Shown in pieces: positions 42,200 to 51,458 of a stretch of DNA of 64,000 bases. How positions within the stretch are numbered: position 1 is the stretch's first letter; each line of letters opens with the position of its first letter. The translations under genes and the position numbers were made by a program. The stretch is from an uncultured Acidimicrobiales bacterium (lineage in GTDB: Bacteria; Actinomycetota; Acidimicrobiia; Acidimicrobiales; SZUA-35), in the NCBI GenBank assembly GCA_937922785.1, contig CALAJQ010000023.1:62001-126000 (forward strand), read 5' to 3'. The notes beneath the pieces were generated by a model. It was not told the origin of the DNA, made no database searches, and worked only from the letters and a program-made list of their open reading frames with translations.

Positions 42200-42996
42200 G
42201 GCTGCGATCAGGCTCGGACCCTGCTGACGCCTATCAAGTGTGCATGCTCGGTCGAGATCACTGCGAATATGGTGTTCTCTCAATAGGCGAAGTAGGCAGA
42301 CACTCAGCTGCGGCCATCAGCGTCGGCGCAACTTCAATCTCGCCCAGCAACAGGTTCAAAACAGACGATGAAGTTCCAAATGAGGACGCTCTTTGTGTTG
42401 TGGAGTCGTCGCACCTGGGGTTTTACGCTGTGGCCGACGCCCATTACGGACCCGAATCAAGCCATACCCTTGTAAGCAGGCTGCATCAAGGAGCGATGAC
42501 TGAGGGCACGCCCCGAAGCGTTTCCCAGCTTGCCGACCTTTTGGATTCGCTTCAGGACGGTATGCCACCGGAGACTGAGTCAGAAACCACTCTTCTGGTA
42601 GTTGTTCATGACCGCTCTTCTCACGCCGGATTCGGCATTTCATTCGGTGACTCGACGTTTATGGTGGTCGGTCAACAGAATCGGTTGGAACCAGTCAATC
42701 GCCGAAACAGCCGGTTCGTATCCACCTCGCCGGATCAACTTCCTCTAGAGGGTGCAGCGTTTCAGTTTCGTACCTCACCAGGTGACCTACTCCTCACCTT
42801 TACTGACGGAATCGATGAGTGCCACTACCGGTCACCTGAAACCTCTGTAAGACCCCACCACATTGCCCAAATTGTTGCTGAGACCGCAGGAAATCCTCTA
42901 GCAACCGTCACTGAGATGGCAGGACTTGCGCTGACTGGCGTGGGTGGCAACCCAGGCGGACAAGACAACATTGCGTTGATTGCCAGCTCGGCCTGA
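42181..42996 (+). CDS. PP2C-like serine/threonine phosphatase
   Basis: 271 residues. PNEDALCVV, the equivalent of the PP2C R-x-E-D-x motif, VADAHYGPESS (DGHGG-like metal site), LTFTDGIDE (the SDG site) and GGQDNIALIA (DN) give the Asp set for two Mn/Mg ions. It should remove phosphate from Ser/Thr of proteins or serve a stress-regulatory pathway. The initial 45 residues do not match the family and may mean a later start. The short basic frame at 42059 overlaps its first 19 bases. There is no kinase gene next to it. Confidence 0.8.
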   Translation: MGADALRLRSGSDPADAYQVCMLGRDHCEYGVLSIGEVGRHSAAAISVGATSISPSNRFKTDDEVPNEDALCVVESSHLGFYAVADAHYGPESSHTLVSRLHQGAMTEGTPRSVSQLADLLDSLQDGMPPETESETTLLVVVHDRSSHAGFGISFGDSTFMVVGQQNRLEPVNRRNSRFVSTSPDQLPLEGAAFQFRTSPGDLLLTFTDGIDECHYRSPETSVRPHHIAQIVAETAGNPLATVTEMAGLALTGVGGNPGGQDNIALIASSA

Positions 42997-43000
42997 GGCT

Positions 43001-44056
43001 CTAGCCCCCCACAAATTGGCGGAACTCTTCCACCTGGTCGTCGGTTGTCGCAAACGATGCCACTAGGCGCACAAGGGTTTCCCCGTCGCCAAGTTCGGCG
43101 CCTGTTGGCAAAGCGTCAAGATACCAGTCATACATTGTGGCGCCAGCCGCAATTAGCCGTTCGAATAGCTCTGTAGGCATAACCACAAATGACTCGTTGG
43201 ATTGAGTTTCAAACGCCAACCGCATTTCTGCATGCGACCCAACAATGGCCCGCAAACTCTGTGCCATGTCGTTAGCGTGCCTGGCGAGCTCCAACCAGTG
43301 ACCGTCCTCAAGCCATGGAACGAACTGAGCGCCAAATAGCCGACCCTTCGACACCAAATGGCCGGTGCGCTTCACTTGATATTCGAAGTCGGTTACAAGG
43401 GTTTGGTTGAAGAACAAGATGGCCTCGGCCGCCATTGCCCCGTTCTTGGTTGCACCCAGTGTCAATACATCTACACCAGCGGCGGAACTAACTTCACTTG
43501 GCTTACAACCAAGGTGCGCAACCGCATTGGCAAATCGGGCTCCGTCCATGTGGACAGCGAGGTTGTTGGTCCGGGCAAATCCGCAAAGGTCGCTGACTTC
43601 GTCTGGGGCATACACCTGGCCACACTCGCTCGCTTGTGAAAGCGACAACGCCGACGGTCGGACATTGTGCGGCGGGTCGTTGGGAATTCGCTCGAGCATT
43701 GATTCAAGTGCACCCACTGTCAACTTCAAGTCGCGGCTTGGCACAGGCAACAAGCCTGCTCCCCCGCTAAGAAGTGACGGCCCCGTTGACTCATCAAGAA
43801 GGATATGGGCCTGGTTATGACAGATCGTTCCCTCCCAGGGTTTAGTCATGGTGGACAGCGCAAGCGTGTTAGCCGCCGTACCGCTAACCACAAAGTAAGC
43901 CCTCAAATCCGAGTCAAATACTTCTCGCAATGCTTCTTGTGCGTCGGCGCTGAACCGGTCGTTGCCGTAGGCATCGGCGCTAGAGCCAAATGCCTTGGCC
44001 ACTGCCGATAACACTGCAGGCGAGGCTCCAGCTTCATTGTCACTACCAAAGATCAT
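43001..44056 (-). CDS. Low-specificity L-threonine aldolase (beta-eliminating lyase family)
   Basis: 351-residue PLP fold-type I enzyme that splits threonine (or allo-threonine) to glycine and acetaldehyde. SDNEAGASPAVLSAV and DAYGNDRFSADAQEAL at the N-terminus are typical, HMDGARFANA has the cofactor-binding Asp, and the Schiff-base Lys is in TLGATKNGAMAAEA. The length and the start ATG (44056) fit the family. It converges on the PP2C-like gene (4-base gap) and is divergent from DUF1853. A beta-eliminating activity on another beta-hydroxy amino acid is possible. Confidence 0.92.
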   Translation of the reverse strand: MIFGSDNEAGASPAVLSAVAKAFGSSADAYGNDRFSADAQEALREVFDSDLRAYFVVSGTAANTLALSTMTKPWEGTICHNQAHILLDESTGPSLLSGGAGLLPVPSRDLKLTVGALESMLERIPNDPPHNVRPSALSLSQASECGQVYAPDEVSDLCGFARTNNLAVHMDGARFANAVAHLGCKPSEVSSAAGVDVLTLGATKNGAMAAEAILFFNQTLVTDFEYQVKRTGHLVSKGRLFGAQFVPWLEDGHWLELARHANDMAQSLRAIVGSHAEMRLAFETQSNESFVVMPTELFERLIAAGATMYDWYLDALPTGAELGDGETLVRLVASFATTDDQVEEFRQFVGG

Positions 44057-44063
44057 CTAGCCG

Positions 44064-44082
44064 AAAGGATAGGAGATCCTTT
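44064..44082. promoter_or_regulatory. Perfect 7-base inverted repeat between divergent genes
   Basis: AAAGGAT (44064-44070), five-base spacer AGGAG, ATCCTTT (44076-44082), in the 40-base gap between the starts of threonine aldolase and the DUF1853 gene. With such a small gap it may be an operator shared by both promoters, or a hairpin in one leader. Evidence is symmetry and position only. Confidence 0.4.
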
Positions 44083-44096
44083 AGCTTTGCTTACAG

Positions 44097-44990
44097 ATGA
44101 CTCTTCCAGGATCCGACTACGGGCACAACCCGCTTACCGAAGCACAGGTACTTTCGGACCTAGTGTGGGCCATCTCTTCTCCCAGCCTTGTGTCGGATCC
44201 CCTGGCCATCAACGCCATCGGTGTTGAGGTCAACTCAATAGACCCTGTGCATCTTCTGGCATTCCTCACAGACCAACCGTCACCTCGCGTCGGAAGGTAT
44301 TTTGAGAGTCTGGTCTTGTACTGGCTGACTTACGTAGAGCAGTTTGAAATCGTTGGGCACGGCGTCCAATTGCGCCAAGGCAAGCGCACGATTGGCGAGA
44401 TCGATTTCCTCTTCCGAGACCACGACGGCGAGCTCAACCATTGGGAAGCTGCGGTCAAATTCTTTCTTCACTTCCCCCGACCCGGACAAAGTCACTACCC
44501 GGGCCCAAATGCAGTGGACAGCTTCGAGCAAAAGACTGAGAAACTGTTCGAACAGCAGCTACCAATCAGTGACCTCTACTACCCAGAGGTGAAGATTCGC
44601 CGAGCCTTCTTCCGCGGTTCAATTTTTTATCATGGCCTCGACGTGTCTCTCCAAAGCCATAGCCCAGCCAGCGTGCCTGACCGGTTGGCCACTAACCACA
44701 ATCGCTGCCAATGGCTTCGCTGCACTGAGGTGGACCAGCTTGAGGATCTTGATTCCAACGCCGGATTCATATGCCCAAAACCCTTCTGGCTGAGCGCTCC
44801 CACAGCCGCAAGCCCGGCACCGACCCAAGCCCTTGCCCATGAAATTACACGGCGGTTCGAAAGGCAGGACCAACCCGTGATGATCTGCATAGTGGATACT
44901 GAAACCGGACTTGAAACCAATCGAATATTTGTAGTTTCCGATGATTGGCCGCTCAGAATTACCCAGTCGATACATTCCCAATCGAAGTGA
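44097..44990 (+). CDS. DUF1853 family protein (PD-(D/E)XK-like)
   Basis: 297 residues recognised as DUF1853 by RVGRYFESLVLYWL, then RTIGEIDFLFRD followed by HWEAAVKFFLHF. The latter two have the E...D...E-x-K spacing of PD-(D/E)XK nuclease folds, with Asp in EID and Glu-x3-Lys in EAAVK. FEQKTEKLFEQQL and VKIRRAFFRGSIFY are other family landmarks. The function is unknown in general. The family is mainly known to me from Proteobacteria, so an actinobacterial copy is less usual. It stands alone, and the next gene is a universal stress protein. Confidence 0.85.
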   Translation: MTLPGSDYGHNPLTEAQVLSDLVWAISSPSLVSDPLAINAIGVEVNSIDPVHLLAFLTDQPSPRVGRYFESLVLYWLTYVEQFEIVGHGVQLRQGKRTIGEIDFLFRDHDGELNHWEAAVKFFLHFPRPGQSHYPGPNAVDSFEQKTEKLFEQQLPISDLYYPEVKIRRAFFRGSIFYHGLDVSLQSHSPASVPDRLATNHNRCQWLRCTEVDQLEDLDSNAGFICPKPFWLSAPTAASPAPTQALAHEITRRFERQDQPVMICIVDTETGLETNRIFVVSDDWPLRITQSIHSQSK

Positions 44991-45020
44991 GTTAGAGATA
45001 TTCGCTGGCATGCTTGCGCC

Positions 45021-45932
45021 ATGATCTCACCTGCAGAATCGGGCTCACAAGGTCGCGGAGCAGTGATCGGTCTTGACGGATCAGAAGGATCAAGACATGC
45101 GCTGAACTGGCTTCTGACTCAAAAAGCGTTCGGCCTCAAGCCAATCGTGCCGGTGATGGCCTATGACCTGCCGGTCACTGCAAACCGATTGTCGCCCTTA
45201 GGGATGTTGGAGGACGAAAATGCCTTCGCAGACAACGCCGAACTCCAGCTCAGGGCCGAGATTGACGCGTCGGGACTTGCCGGCAGGCACAGACCCAGCG
45301 CTAGCGAATCTGCGTCGGGGGAAATAGATGCGGTCTTAAGCCAAGGGCGGCCCGGAGCAGTTCTTGTGGAGGAAGGTTCAAAGCGCGAACTTCTGGTTGT
45401 TGGCTGCCGGGGCCGCAGCACGGTTGCAGAGATAGTCCTGGGGTCGGTTGGGAGTCACTGCGTAATGCACGCCGACGTTCCGGTTGCCATAGTTCCGAAA
45501 AGGGCGGACGCCGACAAACCGATCGACCGGGTCGTTGTAGGCATAGATGGCTCCGAAAATTCCCAAGCCGCCCTCCAGTGGGCGGTGGATCACTCGCACT
45601 CGACTTGTTCGATTTTGGCAGTTTCGGTCTATTCGATGGCCCCGTTTGCTGCTTTGGGTGTTAACGCTTCAGACAGCCAATTGGCCAGCCACTCCCAACG
45701 ACTAGTCGACACCGCTATCGGCAGCTTGACCCCCACGGAGAACATGGCCCGGATCGTGGGGGTTGTGATGGAAGGCGATCCCCGTAACACGCTAAGAGCC
45801 GAAGGTGACAAGGCCGACCTGATAGTGCTGGGCGCACGGGGCCATAAGGGTGTCACCCACCTGCTGCTGGGATCAGTTGCGACCTCGCTAACCCATCACC
45901 CAACTGCGGCCACAGTCGTAGTGCCGGCCTAG
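45021..45932 (+). CDS. Universal stress protein with two UspA domains
   Basis: 303 residues: two Usp repeats (~10-155 and ~165-302). Each begins with a VIGLDGSEGSRHAL or VVGIDGSENSQAAL strand-helix and ends in an ATP-binding G-x2-G-x9-G-S/T: GCRGRSTVAEIVLGSVG and GARGHKGVTHLLLGSVATS. The second binds nucleotide by consensus. Tandem UspA proteins respond to starvation, low oxygen and stationary phase in actinobacteria. Region 45021-49956 collects this gene with a stress-like/receiver fusion and a cNMP-regulated SulP carrier. Confidence 0.93.
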   Translation: MISPAESGSQGRGAVIGLDGSEGSRHALNWLLTQKAFGLKPIVPVMAYDLPVTANRLSPLGMLEDENAFADNAELQLRAEIDASGLAGRHRPSASESASGEIDAVLSQGRPGAVLVEEGSKRELLVVGCRGRSTVAEIVLGSVGSHCVMHADVPVAIVPKRADADKPIDRVVVGIDGSENSQAALQWAVDHSHSTCSILAVSVYSMAPFAALGVNASDSQLASHSQRLVDTAIGSLTPTENMARIVGVVMEGDPRNTLRAEGDKADLIVLGARGHKGVTHLLLGSVATSLTHHPTAATVVVPA

Positions 45933-45988
45933 CTGGCGTCAGACTCGGGCCACCTAGATCCCGATAACTACTAGAACCCAATAACCAG

Positions 45989-46747
45989 CTAGAAGACTGT
46001 GTAGCCACCGTCTACCACCACCTCCTGGCCTGTGTGGTAGCTAAGTTCCGGGTTTGCCAGAAATGGCCCGACGTGCTCAAAATCGCCGGGCGTGCCCCAA
46101 CGTCGTACCGGAGTTCGGCGAGTCGTGGCCGTCATGAACTTCTCATTCTCCGATGCGCCAGCAGTCATGTCTGTTGTTACCCAACCAGGAATCAACGCGT
46201 TAACACGAATCTGATGACGGGCCAATCCGACCGCCAGTGCCCGGACCAGTCCCAGAACTGCGGTTTTGGATGTTCCGTAGGCCTCGTTGCCAGCCGCCCC
46301 ATGGATGGCCGAAGTTGAAGAAACCCCCACGATTGATCCACCCGTACCTTGAGCAACCATCTGGCGTGCTGCTGCTTGCACGCAAAGAAAGAGCCCATCG
46401 AGATTCACCGACATCACTTGACGCCACTCGGCCAGGCCCAGCTCTAAGAACGGGGTTCCGTGGCCACCTCGTCCAGCGTTGGCAAAGAACGAGTCAATGT
46501 GACCCATCTGTTCTACGGTCGCCGCCATCGCTTGGTCAATCTGTTCTGGGTCAGAAACGTCGCAAATCACGGCTTGGGCGTTTACCCCAAGACCGCGAAG
46601 CTTCGATACGGCTGTGTTGTTCTTGTCGCCATTGCGGCCCCAAATCATGATGTCACCTCCAGCGGAGGCAATACCCGTGGCCAGCCCGAGGCCGATTCCA
46701 CCGTTGCCTCCGGTTATGACCGCGACATGTCCATTCAAAGTTCCCAT
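45989..46747 (-). CDS. Short-chain dehydrogenase/reductase
   Basis: 252-residue classical SDR, with TGGNGGIGLGLA for cofactor binding, FFANAGRGG (NAG), VSSTSA and YGTSK for catalysis, and IPGWVTTDMT and GQEVVVDGGYTVF at the end. The last motif is typical of FabG-like enzymes. No substrate clue. It lies between convergent genes on both sides and is divergent from the stress-like/receiver fusion, with a 187-base promoter gap. A third SDR of this window (others at 6232 and 37710). Confidence 0.92.
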   Translation of the reverse strand: MGTLNGHVAVITGGNGGIGLGLATGIASAGGDIMIWGRNGDKNNTAVSKLRGLGVNAQAVICDVSDPEQIDQAMAATVEQMGHIDSFFANAGRGGHGTPFLELGLAEWRQVMSVNLDGLFLCVQAAARQMVAQGTGGSIVGVSSTSAIHGAAGNEAYGTSKTAVLGLVRALAVGLARHQIRVNALIPGWVTTDMTAGASENEKFMTATTRRTPVRRWGTPGDFEHVGPFLANPELSYHTGQEVVVDGGYTVF

Positions 46748-46934
46748 TAGCCAAACATAGGCCCACTATCGCAGCGCCAAAAAATTCGGCCCGGAAAGGG
46801 TTCCAACCGATCGCGGTGCACCGCAACCCCAACAAACCCACTGTTAATGCAGAAATAATTACCCGGTTGGTTAAGCAAGCATCTTGATCGTAGGATTGGC
46901 ACTAAGTCAGGACCGCTAGAAGGGAACGTCAAAG

Positions 46935-47825
46935 ATGAGACTGCTAGTAGTTGCAAACGAAACAATAATCGGGCCTCATATCGCTGAATACGTGCAGGAC
47001 CTCAACAGTCAAGGCGAGGAGGTTGACGTTTACCTTCTTGTGCCGGCCACCCCACTTGCGTCTTCACCAGGGTCACCTAGCCCTACGCTGCTCGACGCTT
47101 CGGGCGCTCGACGAGCAGGTCGACAGCTGGCCTCGGCAATCAAATTGCTTGAGAAGAGCAACGTTCCCGTTGCTGGCGAAGTAGGTGTCAGAGACCCGAT
47201 GGCCGCAGTCGATCTAGTCATGATGCGCCGTGAATTCGACCGCATCTTAGTTTCAACCGTGTCTGCTGGAACGAGCCGCTGGTTCAAGATGGACCTCCAG
47301 CATCGGCTTCAACGACGCTACGGCATCCCGGTGGACCACGTATTTAGTGACTGCATAGACAGCTGGGAACCAACCGTGGCGCCCGACGGGACCCGGCGGA
47401 TGCTGATAATCGACGATAGTCCGGCCGATGTGGATCTTGTTACAGAAGCGCTGAACAGCAGCACCGAGTTCGACTTGGAGATGAAAATCGTCATGAACGG
47501 GGCAGCAGCTCTTGACTACATCCGCGAAATCGGGCCTGACGGCGTAGACCTAATTCTTCTGGACCTCAAGATGCCGCTGCTTGACGGCCACGGATTCATG
47601 GAAGGTGTGTCGGAGGAGTTTGACATCGACCAGCTAAACATCGTGGTGGTGACAACTTCTGACGCGCCAAATGATCGCGAGCGGGCCCATGCTCTAGGAG
47701 CTGGCGCATACCTTCTCAAGGATCCAGATTTTGACGTCTTCTCCGAAGGCCTGCTTTCTCTGGTCAACGAGTATGCGGGTCTCGACAAGCTACCTAACGC
47801 AGAGAACGAGCTAGTCCCTCACTAA
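46935..47825 (+). CDS. Universal-stress-like domain fused to an Rcp-like receiver (paralogue of the 7146 gene)
   Basis: 296 residues with the same two-domain plan as the gene at 7146. The N-terminal stress-like domain has VVANETIIGPHIAEYV and STVSAGTSRWFKMDLQHR followed by RRYGIPVDHV. The receiver (~155-285) has IDDSPADVDL, the phospho-acceptor in LILLDLKMPLLDGH, TTSDAPND and AHALGAGAYLLKDPDFD. The last motif is nearly identical to AHALGAGAFVYKDPDID of the paralogue. The 3' end overlaps the convergent SulP gene by 32 bases. There is no adjacent kinase, so one in the 3.7-10.6 kb island may serve both. Confidence 0.88.
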   Translation: MRLLVVANETIIGPHIAEYVQDLNSQGEEVDVYLLVPATPLASSPGSPSPTLLDASGARRAGRQLASAIKLLEKSNVPVAGEVGVRDPMAAVDLVMMRREFDRILVSTVSAGTSRWFKMDLQHRLQRRYGIPVDHVFSDCIDSWEPTVAPDGTRRMLIIDDSPADVDLVTEALNSSTEFDLEMKIVMNGAAALDYIREIGPDGVDLILLDLKMPLLDGHGFMEGVSEEFDIDQLNIVVVTTSDAPNDRERAHALGAGAYLLKDPDFDVFSEGLLSLVNEYAGLDKLPNAENELVPH

Positions 47826-49956
47826 TTGAAGTGATTCGACCAGCCTGGCCTTTGAGCATGTAGCTCTGAAGCTCTATTACGAGCTTCGGTCGCTCTTCAA
47901 GAAGTTCCTCATACCGTGCCCGCGTTAGCGCGACCGCAACGACAGGCGTGTCAGCAGTGACTTGGGCTGTCCGTTCTCCACCAGTAATGAATCCGATCTC
48001 CCCAACAAGGGCGCCAATACCGAAACGCCTCAGCCGATGACCAACGCCGTCGCCGTCAAAGCGAGTAGCGGTCAAGTAGCCGCTGCGAACGATCAGGAGT
48101 TCATCACTAGATGCCCCTTGGGTCATCAAAACGTGTCCTTCTGAAAACTCCGCACTTGTGAACTCGGCCAGCAGATCCTCCGATAGCCCCAGTTGGTCCA
48201 GAGACAAGGGCTTGTCTTCAGCTGACCAGCGGGTCAGCTGGCTCCGCTCAGCGTGTTCAAGCGCTGCATCCAAATTCGGCGCCCAGGAGACTTTGGACAT
48301 CTCGATGGGTTCAGATTCTTTAAGCGACTCTCGAAGCTCAGCACCCATGTGGGCTATGACGAAGTCGTTACCCCGTTCGGTGATCTGGTCAGTAACTCTG
48401 GCCAGAAGCTCATAGGCAGATGAGTCAATTCCAGTCACGTTTCTGAAGTCGAATATGACAGCGTCATGACCATCGCTGGCCGAGGTGCGGTCCAGGAAGC
48501 CTCTGACCCGATCGTCCAGTGACGTAAGCGAGCCGAAGAACAAGTACCCCTGCAGTTGAAACGCCTTAATGCGGTCAGCGTTGGCAAGCAAGTAAGCCGT
48601 TTGATCCGGAGAATAGTCAACCCGGCTTCGATAATCGGTGCCGCTTCCAGAACGCTTTACGGGATCGATGCGACTGTAGCGAACCACAAACACCGCACAC
48701 GCTGCGATTATGCCCACGCCGATTCCCTGGAGGATTCCCACAAACGCAATAACCAGCACAATTGCGACGCTCATTGCGTTCTCTAATGGATGTATCGACT
48801 TAACAAGCGTCTGAACCCAGTCGACCAGCAAAGCCAATCCCACGCTTATTAGTAAGGCTCCCACAACTAGACGAGGCATGTACCCGGCAATAACTAACCC
48901 AAAGACTCCAAAACCCAAGGTTGCCACAGCAGCCAACACCGGCATTAAGCGAGTTCTCGCGCCAAGCCGGGAAGCCAGCACGCTGTCGCCCAAGGCATGA
49001 AAGGCAGGTAGAGCTCCGAGCGGCGATAGCACCACATTGACCAGTCCGGTTTCGCGAAGCTCGGTGTCAACCTCAATTCGTTCCTTGCCGACAAACTCCA
49101 AACCAGTGACGTTCAGCAACAGGGCAATCACGGCCACTGCCACGACTCCCCCAACGCTGGGAAGCGTTGGTAACAACTGTTCCCAGTTGGCGTTTACTAC
49201 CGATGAAGGAGACACAACTGAGAATTCGTTCCCACCGGGGAAAGGCCCAATCAGCCATCCTCCGGCCTCAACCGCGTCAATCGATGACCAGATTCCGACA
49301 ACAGCAAAAAAGCATGCGATCGAGCCAAGAATGGCAAGGCTCATAAGCAGCGGCGGGACGCTGTTCAGATGACCCAAGAGCCAAATAAGGATGCCCAAGC
49401 CCAACCCTGGGACCCAGAACTTCAAGATGTCAGCGTCGAACAATCGTGAGACGTCTCCTAGCTCAACTCCAAAGCCAACCATGACGTCAAGGCCGCCCTT
49501 CACCAGGAGCCAACCTGTTCCGGCGATAAACGCCGTCACTACTGTGTTGGGTATGTACCGCACCAAATGACCGAGACCGAATTGCCCCATGACCAACATG
49601 ATGACGCCGGTAACGATGGTGGCTATCGCTATCAACACGAACACGTGGTCAACTGAGTCTTTGTTGGCGTCGCCAGCAACTCCCGCAGCGACCGCCACCA
49701 TTACCACTGCGGGACCATCTTGCACGAGGGCGGCAAGCGGTACGATCTGGCTTCTTAGGCCCAAATATCCAATCGCAACTGCTCCGGCGATAACAAACGC
49801 TGTGACTGCTCGCGGTAGCCCCCCAGACAATGAGCCTGAGAAGACCAGCGCCGCCATCGAAATCGACATCGATATCGAACCGACGGCCATGGCAATCGCT
49901 GCAAGCGTCTCAACTAGAAGGCTCTTGTTATCGGACTGCCCGGACTGATCATTCAA
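47794..49956 (-). CDS. SulP anion transporter with STAS and cyclic-nucleotide-binding domains
   Basis: 720 residues: SulP/SLC26-like membrane region (~10-410, with about 12 helices, e.g. VRYIPNTVVTAFIAGTGWLL and GLEFVGKERIEVDTELRETG), STAS domain (~440-560, VIFDFRNVTGIDSSAYELL with the strand-helix of anti-sigma antagonists), then a cNMP-binding domain (~590-700, VLMTQGASSDELLIVRSG and GALVGEIGFITGGERTAQV). SulP carriers move sulfate, bicarbonate or related anions. The terminal cNMP domain suggests direct control by cAMP or cGMP. The gene converges with the stress-like/receiver fusion. Confidence 0.92.
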   Translation of the reverse strand: MNDQSGQSDNKSLLVETLAAIAMAVGSISMSISMAALVFSGSLSGGLPRAVTAFVIAGAVAIGYLGLRSQIVPLAALVQDGPAVVMVAVAAGVAGDANKDSVDHVFVLIAIATIVTGVIMLVMGQFGLGHLVRYIPNTVVTAFIAGTGWLLVKGGLDVMVGFGVELGDVSRLFDADILKFWVPGLGLGILIWLLGHLNSVPPLLMSLAILGSIACFFAVVGIWSSIDAVEAGGWLIGPFPGGNEFSVVSPSSVVNANWEQLLPTLPSVGGVVAVAVIALLLNVTGLEFVGKERIEVDTELRETGLVNVVLSPLGALPAFHALGDSVLASRLGARTRLMPVLAAVATLGFGVFGLVIAGYMPRLVVGALLISVGLALLVDWVQTLVKSIHPLENAMSVAIVLVIAFVGILQGIGVGIIAACAVFVVRYSRIDPVKRSGSGTDYRSRVDYSPDQTAYLLANADRIKAFQLQGYLFFGSLTSLDDRVRGFLDRTSASDGHDAVIFDFRNVTGIDSSAYELLARVTDQITERGNDFVIAHMGAELRESLKESEPIEMSKVSWAPNLDAALEHAERSQLTRWSAEDKPLSLDQLGLSEDLLAEFTSAEFSEGHVLMTQGASSDELLIVRSGYLTATRFDGDGVGHRLRRFGIGALVGEIGFITGGERTAQVTADTPVVAVALTRARYEELLEERPKLVIELQSYMLKGQAGRITSISEGLARSLR

Positions 49957-50051
49957 TAGCTTGGTCCAGTCAATAGCTCGGTCCTGTCACCCGTTTACCC
50001 CGATGTTCCCTCGTCGCGTGCAGGGTAACGCCAAAGCGATCCCGGCTCGCC

Positions 50052-51458
50052 TCAGGAATCAAACCCGACACCAAGAGAATCTAGAAGCTTCAGCCAGAGG
50101 CCCTGTTCGCCTTTGTTGTCGTCGGCCTTAGCGATCTGTGAACGCGTGAACTGAACAACCACGTTTCTGATTGGCTCCGGTGGAAATGGCATGGGCCGCT
50201 TCCGCACCATCTTCAGCTGAGTTCGATCCGATTGCACACCGTCGACGAGGTCCAAGGCAACCCTTGCTCCCCAGCGCGATGCCCCCACACCTAAACCTGT
50301 GTAGCCGGCCGCCCACGCTAGACGGTTGTCATGTTTGGTCCCGAACGCTGCGCTGAATTTGGACGTAGTGCCTATTGGACCGGCCCACCGATGACTGAAG
50401 CCGAGTCCCTCAAGCTGGGGAAACGTTTCGAAGAAGTGGCCGGCAATTTTCGTGTGCGAATCAGTCTGGGCTTCATACTGGTGGCCTATCCCGTTGCCTT
50501 TGTAGTAGTTGGCGTCGTAGCCGCCCCACAAGATTCGGTTGTCAGCGCTTAGTCGGTAGTAGTGGAACTGATTCGCCGAGTCAGCCAAGCCCTGCCTGTT
50601 CTCCCAGCCAAGCGAGCTCAGCTGCTGGGTGGACAAAGGCTCGGTCATCAGCACATGGTCATAAATGGGAATGACATAGCGCCGGATCTGTTTCTCCGGT
50701 TCCGCCCAAGCATTTGTGGCTACCACGACTCGCTGCGCTGCGATCTGACCATGCTCGGATCTGACGGTAAGCGACGAAGGGTTGGCTTCAATCGAGGTGA
50801 CTCTAGTGCCGTCGTAGAATTCGATTCCCAGGTCGACACATGCCCGCCGCAAACCCCATGTCAACAGGCCAGGATCAACCATCGCAGCCCCGTCTAAATC
50901 CCACGCCCCCGCCAAGTAGGTGGGCGAGTTGACTTCTGCCTTGGCCGCATCTCGGTCCAGAAACACCACGTCCTCGCCATGGTCAACCGAAGTTTTTACA
51001 TACTCATGAAGGTCATCAACCTGCCAAGGCTCAGTAGCAAACGAGATCTGACCAGTGCGTTCAACATTGGCATCGATATTAAGCCGGTCAAGCGTCTCGA
51101 TAAGCTCCTCAAGGTTTTGCTCGCCCATCTCTAACAGCGTGTCGATCTCGTCGGGCCAGTGAGACAAACCATTGTCCAAGCCGTGGGTTAGTGACGCTTC
51201 GCAGAAGCCGCCGTTTCGGGTGGAGGCGCCAAATCCAGCCGTTTCGGCTTCCAGCACAACCACTTGTCGGCCTGGAGCTTCCTCCTTGGCCTGTAACGCA
51301 GCCCACAAACCGGTGAAACCAGATCCGATGATCACCAGGTCAGCAGCCGTTGAATGAGTCAAAGCAGGTTGAGCTTCAGGCGCCAACGAGTTGTCTCCGT
51401 CGCGTTCTGTCCAATAGACGGCCGGCTTAGCCGCCTTTACGAGTTCTAAAAGGTCCAT
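50052..51458 (-). CDS. FAD-dependent oxidoreductase (DAO family, gamma-glutamylputrescine oxidase-like)
   Basis: 468 residues. FAD dinucleotide motif VIIGSGFTGLWAALQAKE, then FGASTRNGGFCEASL and GLDNGLSHWPDE, which look like PuuB/YobN-type oxidases of N-modified amines, and GYTGLGVGASRWGARV at the C-terminus. It oxidises a C-N bond with FAD. It starts immediately at the TAG of the threonine dehydratase (TAGATG), so the two are coupled. The substrate may be a glycine derivative, a polyamine or a D-amino acid; I cannot choose. Confidence 0.9.
   Translation of the reverse strand: MDLLELVKAAKPAVYWTERDGDNSLAPEAQPALTHSTAADLVIIGSGFTGLWAALQAKEEAPGRQVVVLEAETAGFGASTRNGGFCEASLTHGLDNGLSHWPDEIDTLLEMGEQNLEELIETLDRLNIDANVERTGQISFATEPWQVDDLHEYVKTSVDHGEDVVFLDRDAAKAEVNSPTYLAGAWDLDGAAMVDPGLLTWGLRRACVDLGIEFYDGTRVTSIEANPSSLTVRSEHGQIAAQRVVVATNAWAEPEKQIRRYVIPIYDHVLMTEPLSTQQLSSLGWENRQGLADSANQFHYYRLSADNRILWGGYDANYYKGNGIGHQYEAQTDSHTKIAGHFFETFPQLEGLGFSHRWAGPIGTTSKFSAAFGTKHDNRLAWAAGYTGLGVGASRWGARVALDLVDGVQSDRTQLKMVRKRPMPFPPEPIRNVVVQFTRSQIAKADDNKGEQGLWLKLLDSLGVGFDS

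Noticed and set aside
41963-42283. Hydrophobic 106-codon minus-strand frame
   Set aside because: It lies opposite the EamA end and PP2C-like start, both supported by motifs; hydrophobicity comes from antisense of polar codons.
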